A stretch of 64,000 nt of DNA, from NCBI RefSeq assembly GCF_002093665.1, contig NZ_MRWE01000010.1, positions 62,001 to 126,000 of the forward strand, read 5' to 3'. The notes under the pieces are model-generated. The model had not been told where the DNA came from, made no database searches, and was given only the letters and a program-made list of their open reading frames with translations. Within the stretch, counting starts at the first letter, position 1; each line of letters opens with the position of its first letter. This DNA is from Rouxiella badensis (GTDB taxonomy: Bacteria; Pseudomonadota; Gammaproteobacteria; Enterobacterales; Enterobacteriaceae). Of this stretch, positions 1 to 8,329 are shown piece after piece. The position numbers and the translations under genes were made by a program.

Positions 1-162
1 AATAACCGTCCTCGCTTTAAAGTCTACAAGGCAAAAAATCACCTAAATATACAATAATTCTCGATATCCAAACTGACCCCAATCTCCCCCGACCCGCCTC
101 TTCATCTTGCCAGAAAAAAACCTTTCCGATGGTCAGGTGTGCACTGTTGATCTTTATAGGCT

Positions 163-185
163 ATATTGTATGTTGTAACTAATTG
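163..185 (+). promoter_or_regulatory. Ter replication-arrest site in front of tus
   Basis: The 14-base core GTATGTTGTAACTA at 168-181 is identical to the core of the E. coli Ter consensus, set in an A/T-rich 23-base frame. It sits between the presumed tus promoter and the tus ribosome binding site (GGAGGGG at 185-191). In E. coli, TerB overlaps the tus promoter in the same way, so bound Tus both blocks replication forks in one orientation and represses its own gene. Both roles are inferred here. No second copy of the core was seen elsewhere in the window. Confidence 0.9.
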
Positions 186-193
186 GAGGGGTA

Positions 194-1129
194 ATGGTCA
201 GCTACGATTTGAAATTACGCATGAATGAATGTTTTCGGGAGTTGGAACTGGCGACAACGGATTTAACTCGCTTCCTGGATCGGCTGGAATTGCTTGAGGC
301 GCGAGTATTTTCCCTTCCGGAAATAGAAAAAGGCGCTGAACATAATCCCGCTTCTATTATCGAGGTTACGCCGCATCAGGGTGAAGCCGCCCACCAGCTG
401 GCGATGCAGCATTTCCAAAAACTGTTTATCCATCACAACGGCCTCAATGTTAGCAGCAAAGCCGCCGTCAGGCTGCCGGGTGCGCTGTGTTATGCGGTCG
501 ATCAGGCTGAGCATCAGGCCGCACAGCTGCTGGTTCAGGAGGTGAACAAGCTCAAGAGCGAGCTCGAAAATATCGTGACTGTTGAATCTGGCCTCCCTTC
601 TGAGCAGCGTTTTGATTTTGTACACAGTCAGCTGCGTGGACTTATCACGCTCAACGCCTACCGCTCCATCAATACCCTTTTACAACCTGACTCAGTGCGC
701 TTTGGCTGGGCCAACAAGCACATTATCAAGAACCTGAGCCGCGACGAACTGCTGCAAAAGCTGGAGAAAAGCCTGACGGCCGGTCGCGCGGTGCCCCCGT
801 TCACCCGAGAACAGTGGATGGAAAATATTACACGCGAAATCATCGATGTAAAAAAACTGCCCGAGCATGCCATCCTCAAAATAAAACGCCCGGTCAAGGT
901 TCAACCAATCGCCCGCGTGTGGTATCGCAACAGTCAAAAGCAGGTGCAACACCCCTGCCCGTCGCCGTTTATCACCCTATGCCTGCGTGACCCGCTTCTA
1001 CAGATTCCCAAGTTAGGCGAGCTGCCCAACTATGACGCCAGCGCGGTAAAACACCGCTATAAGCCCGAATCGCAACCGCTTAATCTGTTGATTAAACGCC
1101 TGCATCTTTACACCGATCAGCCGGTATAA
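194..1129 (+). CDS. tus: DNA replication terminus site-binding protein Tus
   Basis: The 311-residue product matches the length and overall sequence of Tus (about 309 residues in E. coli), including the SVRFGWANKHIIKN stretch and the basic C-terminal half with IKRPVKVQPIARVWYR, which corresponds to the DNA-binding interdomain beta-strands. Tus binds Ter sites as a monomer and stops the replicative helicase when it arrives from the non-permissive side. The ATG at 194 is preceded by GGAGGGG. A Ter core directly upstream supports the call and suggests autoregulation. The gene converges on fumC, with a shared hairpin terminator between them, as in the E. coli terminus region. Confidence 0.95.
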   Translation: MVSYDLKLRMNECFRELELATTDLTRFLDRLELLEARVFSLPEIEKGAEHNPASIIEVTPHQGEAAHQLAMQHFQKLFIHHNGLNVSSKAAVRLPGALCYAVDQAEHQAAQLLVQEVNKLKSELENIVTVESGLPSEQRFDFVHSQLRGLITLNAYRSINTLLQPDSVRFGWANKHIIKNLSRDELLQKLEKSLTAGRAVPPFTREQWMENITREIIDVKKLPEHAILKIKRPVKVQPIARVWYRNSQKQVQHPCPSPFITLCLRDPLLQIPKLGELPNYDASAVKHRYKPESQPLNLLIKRLHLYTDQPV

Positions 1130-1147
1130 CCTCTCAAAAAGCATAAA

Positions 1148-1179
1148 AAAGGCTCTGGCCGCGAACGGACAGAGCCTTT
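1148..1179. terminator. Bidirectional terminator between tus and fumC
   Basis: The inverted repeat AAAGGCTCTG / CAGAGCCTTT (10 base pairs, 12-base loop) is flanked by A-rich sequence on the left and T-rich sequence on the right. It can therefore act as a rho-independent terminator for both convergent genes. Confidence 0.85.
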
Positions 1180-1201
1180 AATCGGTCGTTAAACTAACGA
1201 C

Positions 1202-2599
1202 TTATTTTTTCATGCTGCCAACCATGTCTTCTGGACGCACCCACTCATCAAACTGAGCTTCGGTCAGGTAGCCAAGCTTGAGGGCAGAGGCCTTCAAGGT
1301 CAGACCTTCTTTATGCGCTTTCTTGGCGATTTCGGCGGCTTTATCGTAACCGATATGGGTATTCAGCGCGGTAACCAGCATCAGGGATTCGTTCAGCAGC
1401 TGAGTGATACGGTCACGGTTTGGTTCGATACCCACGGCGCAGTGCTCGTTGAAGCCCTGCATACCATCTGCCAGCAGGCGAACAGACTGTAGATAGTTGT
1501 GAATAACCATGGGACGGAACACGTTCAGCTCGAAGTTACCGGATGCGCCACCGATGTTAACCGCAACGTCATTACCCAGAACCTGTGCGCACAGCATGGT
1601 CATCGCCTCACACTGAGTCGGGTTGACCTTGCCTGGCATGATAGAGCTGCCTGGCTCGTTTTCTGGAATCGAAATCTCGCCGATGCCGCTGCGTGGGCCT
1701 GAAGACAACCAGCGAACGTCGTTGGCAATTTTCATTAGGGAAGCAGCCAGACCTTTCAGTGCACCGTGACCATGAACCAGCGCATCACAGGTTGCCAGCG
1801 CTTCGAACTTGTTGGGAGAGGTCACAAAAGGCTGACCGGTCAGGTCGGCAATCGCTTTGGCAACGCGAACCGCATACTCAGGATGAGTGTTCAGACCGGT
1901 ACCTACTGCGGTGCCGCCCAGCGCCAGTTCAGCAATATGTGGAATGCTAGCTTCGATGTGCACCAGATTGTGTGCCAGCATCGCGGCCCAGCCAGAGATT
2001 TCCTGTCCCAGCGTCAGCGGTGTAGCGTCCTGTAGGTGAGTACGGCCAATCTTGACGATATCTTTAAAGGCTTCGGCCTTGTCGGTCAACGTCTTGTGCA
2101 ATACTTTCAGTTCAGGGATCAGATGTTCGCGAACAGAAACCACCGCTGCAACGTGCATTGCGGTTGGAAATACGTCGTTGGAGCTCTGGCTCTTGTTAAC
2201 GTCATCGTTAGGGTGAATCAAACGACCTTCGCCACGCTCGCCGCCAAGAATCTCGCTTCCGCGGTTTGCCAGCACTTCGTTCATGTTCATGTTGGTCTGG
2301 GTACCGGAACCGGTCTGCCAGATTGAAAGCGGGAATTCACTCTCATGCTTGCCGGCCAGAACTTCGTCGGCGGCGGCAATAATCGCATTCCCACGGTCGG
2401 CCGGGAGCAGGCCGAGATCCATGTTTACGGTGGCGGCGGCACGTTTGGTCTGAGCGAGAGCGTTGATGAGCGCGGTGGGCATTTTTTCACTGGAAATACG
2501 AAAATGCTCTAGTGAACGCTGAGTCTGTGCTCCCCAAAGTTTATCGGCCGGAACTTCGATCGGTCCCATTGAGTCTTTTTCAATGCGATGAGCTGCCAT
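1202..2599 (-). CDS. fumC: Class II fumarate hydratase FumC
   Basis: The 465-residue protein catalyses the reversible hydration of fumarate to L-malate in the TCA cycle as an iron-free, heat-stable tetramer. The superfamily signature [11 protein letters not shown], with the catalytic serine loop, is present, as are the GRTHLQDA segment with the catalytic histidine and QSSNDVFPT. Length is near the usual 467. I start at the ATG at 2597-2599 because the motif AAGGAGACAGT lies directly upstream and the next residues ([15 protein letters not shown]) match the family N-terminus. An upstream in-frame extension of 21 codons is unlikely. In E. coli fumC is the oxidant-induced (SoxRS) isozyme. I could not recognise a convincing SoxS box by eye. 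Confidence 0.96.
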   Translation of the reverse strand: MAAHRIEKDSMGPIEVPADKLWGAQTQRSLEHFRISSEKMPTALINALAQTKRAAATVNMDLGLLPADRGNAIIAAADEVLAGKHESEFPLSIWQTGSGTQTNMNMNEVLANRGSEILGGERGEGRLIHPNDDVNKSQSSNDVFPTAMHVAAVVSVREHLIPELKVLHKTLTDKAEAFKDIVKIGRTHLQDATPLTLGQEISGWAAMLAHNLVHIEASIPHIAELALGGTAVGTGLNTHPEYAVRVAKAIADLTGQPFVTSPNKFEALATCDALVHGHGALKGLAASLMKIANDVRWLSSGPRSGIGEISIPENEPGSSIMPGKVNPTQCEAMTMLCAQVLGNDVAVNIGGASGNFELNVFRPMVIHNYLQSVRLLADGMQGFNEHCAVGIEPNRDRITQLLNESLMLVTALNTHIGYDKAAEIAKKAHKEGLTLKASALKLGYLTEAQFDEWVRPEDMVGSMKK

Positions 2600-2793
2600 T
2601 ACTGTCTCCTTACGCGGTTTCTTCAAAAATTTTAAATTGCAGGGTACCGACGACGCTCCCAAGGCTGTGCCGACGGATAGGCAATTATAACCATAAGGTT
2701 AACGAGTTGTTGTAGGAATTTCGGGATTTGGCGCTCACCGCACTTTTTATTCACGATCGGGGGTTAAATCAGGCCTTGCTGCAAAATACAAAT

Positions 2794-2816
2794 TAAAACC
2801 TTATTAATCATAAGGC
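2794..2816 (-). terminator. Weak terminator after the HxlR-type gene
   Basis: On the minus strand the hairpin CCTTAT-gatta-ATAAGG is followed by TTTTAATTT directly after the stop codon of the upstream regulator gene. The stem is short and A/T-rich, so efficiency is uncertain. Confidence 0.5.
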
Positions 2817-3190
2817 TACTTTGATTCAGTCGCTTTATTGTTCGCTTCGTCATGACGATGGACGTTTCCCCAATCACACATCATATCCAGAACGGGGATC
2901 AGCGAACGCCCTCTTTCCGAGAGGCTATATTCGACCTTAGGCGGAATTTGCGGATACTCATTTCTGATAATTAAAGCGTCACTTTCCAACTCTTTTAGCG
3001 TCAGACTTAAAGTTCGGTAAGAAATGGTCCCGATTCGGCGTTTGAGCTCATTGAACCTCAATACCGGACTGAGGCCCGCTAAAGAATAGAGAATCATCAT
3101 TTTATATTTTCCGCTTACCAGTGAAAGCGTATAGCCAAACCCCGTTTCTCCCGTAATCTCGCAGGAAGCATCGACCGTTTCTTCGCTCAT
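2816..3190 (-). CDS. HxlR-family winged-helix regulator
   Basis: The product is a 124-residue HxlR-type (DUF24) regulator. The family core is visible: GKYKMMILYSL (first helix), LRFNELKRRIGTISYRTLSLTLKELESDALIIRN (helix-turn-helix and wing approach) and KVEYSLSERGRSLIPVL (wing and dimer helix). A cysteine near residue 10 lies where quinone- and electrophile-sensing members such as YodB carry their redox cysteine. It is divergent from a flavodoxin-fold oxidoreductase, so local regulation of that gene is the natural reading. I chose the ATG at 3190 because it leaves the intergenic inverted repeat outside the coding region. An ATG at 3202 and a TTG at 3220 in the same frame are possible but lack a good ribosome binding site. 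Confidence 0.85.
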   Translation of the reverse strand: MSEETVDASCEITGETGFGYTLSLVSGKYKMMILYSLAGLSPVLRFNELKRRIGTISYRTLSLTLKELESDALIIRNEYPQIPPKVEYSLSERGRSLIPVLDMMCDWGNVHRHDEANNKATESK

Positions 3191-3208
3191 TACACTATCC
3201 ATTTGTAT

Positions 3209-3238
3209 AGTACATATCAAAAATGACAGTATTGTACT
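3209..3238. promoter_or_regulatory. Candidate operator between the HxlR gene and the oxidoreductase
   Basis: The inverted repeat AGTACA (3209-3214) / TGTACT (3233-3238), with partial symmetry inside it, lies in the short divergent region. HxlR-type regulators bind imperfect palindromes in this position. The assignment is inference. Confidence 0.4.
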
Positions 3239-3311
3239 TTAAATTAAACCTCCCTATGATGCAAACACCTAATAAAGCCCCCTATTCAATCTAATAACCA
3301 GGGAATAAATT

Positions 3312-3845
3312 TTGAAAACTCTAATCATTGTTATTCACCCAAACATAAATGATTCTATCGTGAATAAAAGATGGGTGAGTGAGCTGGATAAATATCCGGA
3401 CTTATTTACCGTCCACTCTCTTTACCAACATTATCCTGATGGCATCATTGATGTAGAGAAAGAACAACGATTAATTGAACAACATGGAAGTATTATTCTA
3501 CAGTTTCCGCTTTATTGGTTTAACTGCCCTCCTCTGCTGAAAAAGTGGCTCGACGAAGTCCTTACCTACGGCTGGGCATACGGTTCGACCAGTGGCTATA
3601 AGCTTAAAGGCCGTAAATTTGCCTTGGCGGTAAGCGCTGGTATTAAGCAAGAGGACTTCACGCGCGATGGACGTTATCGTTATTCACTGGAGGAAATACT
3701 CATTCCGTTCGAGATGACTGCAAAATATGTAGGCGCGCATTATCTCCCGTTTTATTCTGTCTACGGCACTGAAATTGGAATTTCACAACAGGAATTAGAA
3801 AGCAACGCTAAAGGCTATATTGATTATCTCAATTCATTTAGCTAA
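3312..3845 (+). CDS. NAD(P)H-dependent flavodoxin-fold oxidoreductase (quinone reductase type)
   Basis: The 177-residue protein belongs to the KefF/MdaB/YwrO-type NAD(P)H dehydrogenase (quinone) family. Visible features are the N-terminal beta-strand and phosphate loop (TLIIVIHPN), the FMN/substrate stretch QFPLYWFNCPPLLKKWLDEVLTYGWAYG typical of the family, and the GRKFALAVSAG strand. It should reduce quinones or similar electrophiles by two electrons with FMN or FAD in the cytoplasm. The start is a TTG at 3312 preceded by CAGGGAA at a suitable distance; no ATG fits the conserved N-terminus. Divergent arrangement with an HxlR regulator suggests induction by quinones or other electrophiles. 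Confidence 0.85.
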   Translation: MKTLIIVIHPNINDSIVNKRWVSELDKYPDLFTVHSLYQHYPDGIIDVEKEQRLIEQHGSIILQFPLYWFNCPPLLKKWLDEVLTYGWAYGSTSGYKLKGRKFALAVSAGIKQEDFTRDGRYRYSLEEILIPFEMTAKYVGAHYLPFYSVYGTEIGISQQELESNAKGYIDYLNSFS

Positions 3846-4102
3846 TCGCGTTATAAAAAGCCAACTGTTATTTAATCTTATCGTTGAGCAGCATTAATAA
3901 TTAACGGGCTCGCGTATGGCCTTTGTGCCCGATAGCTCACGCCATGAACAGATTGCTTTAATACGTTTTAATCCGGCCGCGTCGAAGCGCCTGTCAGTTC
4001 AGCAAGGTTGTGGGAAGTTGTCGAACAGTGCTTACAGAATCACAGCACATCTCTTATGATAAGCGCAGGAACTCAATTTCTCTTCCAGATTAGGATGAAC
4101 CC

Positions 4103-5281
4103 ATGAAAAAGATGCATAACAATGTACAAAATTACGCCTGGGGAAGCGTTGACGCGCTCACCAACCTCTATGGCATTAGTAATCCTCAGGGAAAACCGAT
4201 GGCCGAACTGTGGATGGGCGCGCACCCGAAAAGCAGCTCTTCAATCACCGATAACAACGGCAATAACGTTTCACTTCGCGACCTGATAAGTCAGGATCTC
4301 GAGGGTAATCTGGGGAGTAAAGTGGCGCAGCGCTTCGGCGAACTGCCTTTCCTGTTCAAAGTACTGTGCGCCAGTCAACCGTTGTCTATTCAGGTTCACC
4401 CGAGTAAAAGCAATGCGGTAGTGGGCTTTGATAAAGAGAACAAGGCGGGGATTCCTCTCGACGCTGCCGAGCGTAACTATAAAGATGCCAATCACAAGCC
4501 GGAGCTGGTTTTCGCCTTGACGCCGTTTGCCGCCATGAACGGCTTTCGTGAGCTGAGTGACATTCAGTCCCTGCTACAGCCGATTTCGGGGGCTCATCCT
4601 GATATCGCCAGTTTCCTCGCTCACCCGGATAAGGAACATTTAAAAACGCTGTTCGCCGCGCTCCTCGGCATGAAGGGTGAAACTAAATCGCTGGCGTTAG
4701 ACATTCTTAAAAACACACTCAAGGCTCAGCACGGCCAACCGTGGGACACCATTCGCAGCATTGCGCAACATTATCCCGATGACAGCGGTCTGTTCTCCCC
4801 GTTGCTGCTCAACGTCATCGAACTTCAACCGGGTGAAGCGATGTTCCTCTACGCCGAAACGCCGCATGCCTACCTCGAAGGGGTGGCACTTGAGGTAATG
4901 GCCAACTCGGACAACGTATTGCGCGCCGGTCTGACCCCTAAATACATTGATATCCCGGAGCTCTACGCCAATCTGAAGTTTGAATCCAAGCCTGCGGATG
5001 CGTTGCTGACCACGCCGGTTCAAAAAGGCCACGAGCTTAGCTTCCCGATCCCGGTTGAGGATTTTGCCTTCTCACTGCATAGCCTGAGCGCAGAACCGCA
5101 GTCGTTGGCGCAAGACAGCGCCGCTATTATCTTCTGCGTCGAAGGCCAGACCGTACTGGAAAAAGACGGGCATCAGGTTGTCCTTCAGCCGGGTGAATCT
5201 TGCTATCTGTCGGCCTCCGACTCGCCGGTAAACGTCAGCGGAAATGGACGAATCGCCCGCGTGTTTAACCAGCTTTCCTAA
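4103..5281 (+). CDS. manA: Mannose-6-phosphate isomerase, class I
   Basis: The 392-residue zinc enzyme interconverts mannose 6-phosphate and fructose 6-phosphate, linking mannose use and GDP-mannose synthesis to glycolysis. Family motifs include NYAWGS at the N-terminus, the metal-binding QVHPSK and NHKPELVFAL, and the ETPHAYLEG signature with another metal-binding histidine. Length matches E. coli ManA (391). It is followed by ydgA in the same direction, as in E. coli, but 168 bases and a possible terminator separate them. The 257 bases upstream of manA contain no gene that I can support. Confidence 0.96.
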   Translation: MKKMHNNVQNYAWGSVDALTNLYGISNPQGKPMAELWMGAHPKSSSSITDNNGNNVSLRDLISQDLEGNLGSKVAQRFGELPFLFKVLCASQPLSIQVHPSKSNAVVGFDKENKAGIPLDAAERNYKDANHKPELVFALTPFAAMNGFRELSDIQSLLQPISGAHPDIASFLAHPDKEHLKTLFAALLGMKGETKSLALDILKNTLKAQHGQPWDTIRSIAQHYPDDSGLFSPLLLNVIELQPGEAMFLYAETPHAYLEGVALEVMANSDNVLRAGLTPKYIDIPELYANLKFESKPADALLTTPVQKGHELSFPIPVEDFAFSLHSLSAEPQSLAQDSAAIIFCVEGQTVLEKDGHQVVLQPGESCYLSASDSPVNVSGNGRIARVFNQLS

Positions 5282-5298
5282 ATATCTTCTGTAAAAAC

Positions 5299-5352
5299 AA
5301 CCGGCAAAAAGGGACAATTTTCCTAAATGTTTGCCTAAAGGCCGGTTTTTCC
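5299..5352 (+). terminator. Possible terminator after manA
   Basis: AACCGGC at 5299-5305 pairs with GCCGGTT at 5341-5347, followed by a T run. The loop is large (35 bases), so this is weaker than the other terminators in the window. Confidence 0.45.
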
Positions 5353-5449
5353 ACCACAATAAAAGCAGTAAGGCATTAAGTTTGATAACCTTAACGACCT
5401 GATTGAGAGGCTGTCGTTACTGATAGCAGTTAAAAGGATGAACAGAACT

Positions 5450-7024
5450 ATGAAAAAATCGTTAGTCGCTGTAAGCGTCATCGTAGTACTTGGCGCAGCA
5501 TGGACAGGCACTTCCTGGTACACAGGAAAAATGCTCGAGCAAAATATGGGCGATACGGTTGCCGAAGCCAATTCTCAGATTCAAGCCCACTATCCTCACG
5601 CCGGTATCAAACTGGTTTATCAAGATTATCAACGCGGTATTTTCAGCAGCACCGTGCGTTTTGTGGCGCAGCCAGACGGCAACTCGCCTGACAACGTGCT
5701 GCAACCGGGGGATGAGATTGCTTTCCTCGAGACCCTCGATCATGGTCCATTCCCGGCCGCTCAGCTTAAAAAATTCAATCTGATCCCGAGCGCGGCATCG
5801 GTTCACACCGAACTGCAAAATACCCCTGCGGTAAAAGACCTGTTTGACATGACCCAAGGCAAATCGCCGGTTACCGCGGAAACTCGCGTCGGCTACAGCG
5901 GTGACACCGCCTCGGTTATTAATATTCAACCCATCGATTTCCAGAAAAATAACAGCCGACTTCAGTTCTCTGGTGCGACGGTTAACCTTGACGCCGATAA
6001 AGACCTGAAGAAGGTGAAAATTGACACCAAGGCCGATAGCCTGGCGTTTACCTCGCCAAACCAGTGGGGCCAACTTGAGAAAATTACGCTGGCCGGTTTG
6101 AACCTGACCAGCGACACCCATCAGAGCCAGTCCCAGCTTTACATTGGCGGTGGCAATCTCAATGCCGACAACATTGGCATTGATATCGACAACAAAGATG
6201 TCGCTCAGGTTGCTGGCTTCAAGCTGAACAGTCAATTTGATGAAGAGGGTCAAAACCTCAAAGGTGAGCTGAACTACTCACTGGATTCCCTGAAAATTCA
6301 GGGAGCTGACTTCGGTTCTGGTAAGCTGACCATCAAGCTCGACAGACTGGACGAGCAGGCGTTGAAACAATTTACCGACACCTACCATCAGCAGGCGATG
6401 GACTTGTTGCAGAAATCCCAGCAACTGGACCCGCAGATTTATCAGCAGCAGGCCACCGCGCTGCTGCTCTCTAATCTGCCAATCCTGCTCAAGGGCAATC
6501 CAAGCATCAATATCGATCCGCTAAGCTGGAAAAACAGCAAAGGTGAGAGTACGTTCAATCTCAAGCTGGACCTGAAAGATCCGACCGTAGCAACCTCTCA
6601 GGCGCAGACGGAGGATCAGTTGATTTCTCAGCTGGTTAGCAACGTTGATGCCAAGCTGAACATCCCTATCGATATGGCAACCGAACTGACTACGCAGACT
6701 GCCAAAGTTGAAGGCTATACCGGTGATGACGCAGAGAAGCTGGCTAAACAGCAGGTTCAGGGGCTCGCCGCTATGGGCCAGATGTTCAAACTGACCACCC
6801 TGCAAGACAACGCGATTACCAGCAGCTTCCACTACTCGGATAATCAGGTGGACCTGAACGGTCAGAAGATGACGCTTCAGCAGTTTGCCGGTCTCTTTGG
6901 CGTGTTTGGTGGCCCGGCTATCCCGGCTCAGCAGGCACCTGCTCAACCAGAGACTCAGGCAGCGCCCGTCCAGCCTGACGCCCCGGTACCGCCAACTGTG
7001 GTGCCAGCGCAGCCAACGAAATAA
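5450..7024 (+). CDS. ydgA: YdgA family protein (DUF945)
   Basis: The 524-residue envelope protein is homologous to E. coli YdgA over its whole length. It has an N-terminal signal anchor (KKSLVAVSVIVVLGAAWTG), the GKM..Q motif after it, and conserved blocks such as LDHGPFPAAQLKKFNLIPS and AAMGQMFKLTTLQDN. The C-terminus ends in a proline/glutamine/alanine-rich tail (PAQQAPAQPETQAAP) longer than in E. coli. The molecular function is unknown. YdgA-type proteins are inner-membrane-anchored with most of the chain in the periplasm. The ATG at 5450 is preferred over the one at 5438 because AAGGA lies at a workable distance only from the former. Confidence 0.92.
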   Translation: MKKSLVAVSVIVVLGAAWTGTSWYTGKMLEQNMGDTVAEANSQIQAHYPHAGIKLVYQDYQRGIFSSTVRFVAQPDGNSPDNVLQPGDEIAFLETLDHGPFPAAQLKKFNLIPSAASVHTELQNTPAVKDLFDMTQGKSPVTAETRVGYSGDTASVINIQPIDFQKNNSRLQFSGATVNLDADKDLKKVKIDTKADSLAFTSPNQWGQLEKITLAGLNLTSDTHQSQSQLYIGGGNLNADNIGIDIDNKDVAQVAGFKLNSQFDEEGQNLKGELNYSLDSLKIQGADFGSGKLTIKLDRLDEQALKQFTDTYHQQAMDLLQKSQQLDPQIYQQQATALLLSNLPILLKGNPSINIDPLSWKNSKGESTFNLKLDLKDPTVATSQAQTEDQLISQLVSNVDAKLNIPIDMATELTTQTAKVEGYTGDDAEKLAKQQVQGLAAMGQMFKLTTLQDNAITSSFHYSDNQVDLNGQKMTLQQFAGLFGVFGGPAIPAQQAPAQPETQAAPVQPDAPVPPTVVPAQPTK

Positions 7025-7041
7025 AAATGCATGACGCCTCT

Positions 7042-7066
7042 AAGGCCCACTTCGGTGGGCTTTTTT
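7042..7066 (+). terminator. Terminator after ydgA
   Basis: AAGGCCCAC-TTCG-GTGGGCTT followed by TTTT is a classic stem with a stable TTCG tetraloop. On the opposite strand it could also serve malI, whose stop lies about 25 bases away. Confidence 0.88.
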
Positions 7067-7092
7067 GAGTCGATTGAAAACGTAACCTTTGT

Positions 7093-8127
7093 CTACGCCG
7101 ACCCACGCTCTACGATTGACGCGTTCACGATAATATCCTGCGTTTCTAGATTCTGCCCGCCGATACGCAGCAGCAAACGTCTGGCAGCCGCGTAGCCAAT
7201 TTCACGCGCCGAACTTGAAACCGAGGTCAAAGGCGGTTCCGTGAGCGCCAGTTCAGGAGAATCCTCGATGCCTATCAGCGCCACCTGTCGCTGAAAAAGG
7301 TTATCCATCGAACTCCCTGCGACCTGATTTCCGGTTCGCAATACGCCAAAATAGGCTCCCAGCGCCACCGAAGCCTTATGGCAAACAATAGCGCTGATTT
7401 TGGGATAACGCCGAAGCAGACTTTCTGCGGCGTCTGCCGCATGCCCGTAATGATAATCGCACTCGATAATCCACTCACTGCGAAAAGGCAGGCCATACTG
7501 GAGCAGTGTCGCGCAAAATCCCCCCAGACGTTCAGCCCGGGTTAATGAGCTGCCCAGCCCACCGAGATAGGCAATCTGCTTGTGCCCGTGGCGAATCAGG
7601 TATTCGGTAGCGATTTTTGCCGCCTGCATATTGTCGGGACGCACCAGATCAACGCCCTCACTGCCGCCAGATCGCGAGGCGCAGATCAGCGGCACGCCCT
7701 GAGCGGCGGCTTTTTCCCGCAGACTGTGATTGACGTGCTGAATCCCGCCCGCAATCACGATGCCGTCAACGCCGTGGGTCAAGAGGGTATCGAAACAGCG
7801 CTCCAGCCCCTTTCCGGTCGCTCCGCTTTGCAACAGGAAGATAACCTTGCCTTGCGCTTCAAACATTTCACTCAGCCCGGCGGTCATTTCGGCATAAAAC
7901 GGCTCGCAGATATCACGCACGATAAGCCCAATCACGCCGGACTCCCCGCCGCGCAGCGAACTTGCCTGACGATTGCGAACAAAACCCAACTGCTCAATCG
8001 CCTGATTTACCCGCGCACTGGTCGCCTGCGAAATACGTCCTTTCCCACTCAACACCAGGGAGACGGTGGCAACTGATACGCCCGCCGTCGAGGCAACGTC
8101 GGTGATGGTCACTTTTTTGGACATCAT
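7093..8127 (-). CDS. malI: LacI-family repressor MalI
   Basis: The 344-residue repressor has a LacI-type helix-turn-helix at residues 5-30 (VTITDVASTAGVSVATVSL), the hinge region, and a periplasmic-binding-protein-like effector domain with GVIGLIVRDICEPFYAEMTAGL. It is closely similar to E. coli MalI, which represses its own gene and the divergent malXY operon. The gene order malI-malX-malY is conserved here. Two palindromes in the intergenic region look like MalI operators, and a CRP-like site accompanies the one near malX. The natural inducer is not known. Two adjacent ATG codons open the frame, and either could be the start. Confidence 0.95.
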   Translation of the reverse strand: MMSKKVTITDVASTAGVSVATVSLVLSGKGRISQATSARVNQAIEQLGFVRNRQASSLRGGESGVIGLIVRDICEPFYAEMTAGLSEMFEAQGKVIFLLQSGATGKGLERCFDTLLTHGVDGIVIAGGIQHVNHSLREKAAAQGVPLICASRSGGSEGVDLVRPDNMQAAKIATEYLIRHGHKQIAYLGGLGSSLTRAERLGGFCATLLQYGLPFRSEWIIECDYHYGHAADAAESLLRRYPKISAIVCHKASVALGAYFGVLRTGNQVAGSSMDNLFQRQVALIGIEDSPELALTEPPLTSVSSSAREIGYAAARRLLLRIGGQNLETQDIIVNASIVERGSA

Positions 8128-8176
8128 GGCTTCCCGCTCATTAAGACCCGTTCCTTTACCTAATCCGGCAGCAATA

Positions 8177-8192
8177 GATTAAACGTTTAACC
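8177..8192. promoter_or_regulatory. MalI-type operator near malI
   Basis: GATTAAACGTTTAACC is a near-perfect 16-base palindrome with the central ACGT step of LacI-family operators. It resembles the E. coli MalI site (GATAAAACGTTTTATC) and lies about 50 bases upstream of malI, consistent with autorepression. Confidence 0.75.
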
Positions 8193-8229
8193 TTAAAACA
8201 GGACAAATCAAATTTTCATTGCTTAATTA

Positions 8230-8245
8230 TGTGAACATGGTCAAT
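8230..8245. promoter_or_regulatory. CRP-like site upstream of malX
   Basis: TGTGA-ACATGG-TCAAT has a perfect left CRP half-site and a partial right half-site, in the divergent malI/malX region where E. coli also has CRP control. Confidence 0.5.
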
Positions 8246-8254
8246 TAAAACCCA

Positions 8255-8270
8255 GGTAAAACGTTTTATC
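8255..8270. promoter_or_regulatory. MalI-type operator near malX
   Basis: GGTAAAACGTTTTATC differs by one base from the E. coli MalI operator GATAAAACGTTTTATC. It lies 60 bases before the malX start codon, in a position to block the malXY promoter. Confidence 0.85.
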
Positions 8271-8329
8271 TTATCGCCGGTCGATTACCTATAAATTTTG
8301 TAAAATCAATTTTCCCTAAGGGAGTTTTT

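Noticed and set aside
2600-2793. Possible SoxS box upstream of fumC
   Set aside because: No stretch fits the degenerate consensus convincingly by eye; a weight-matrix scan would be needed.
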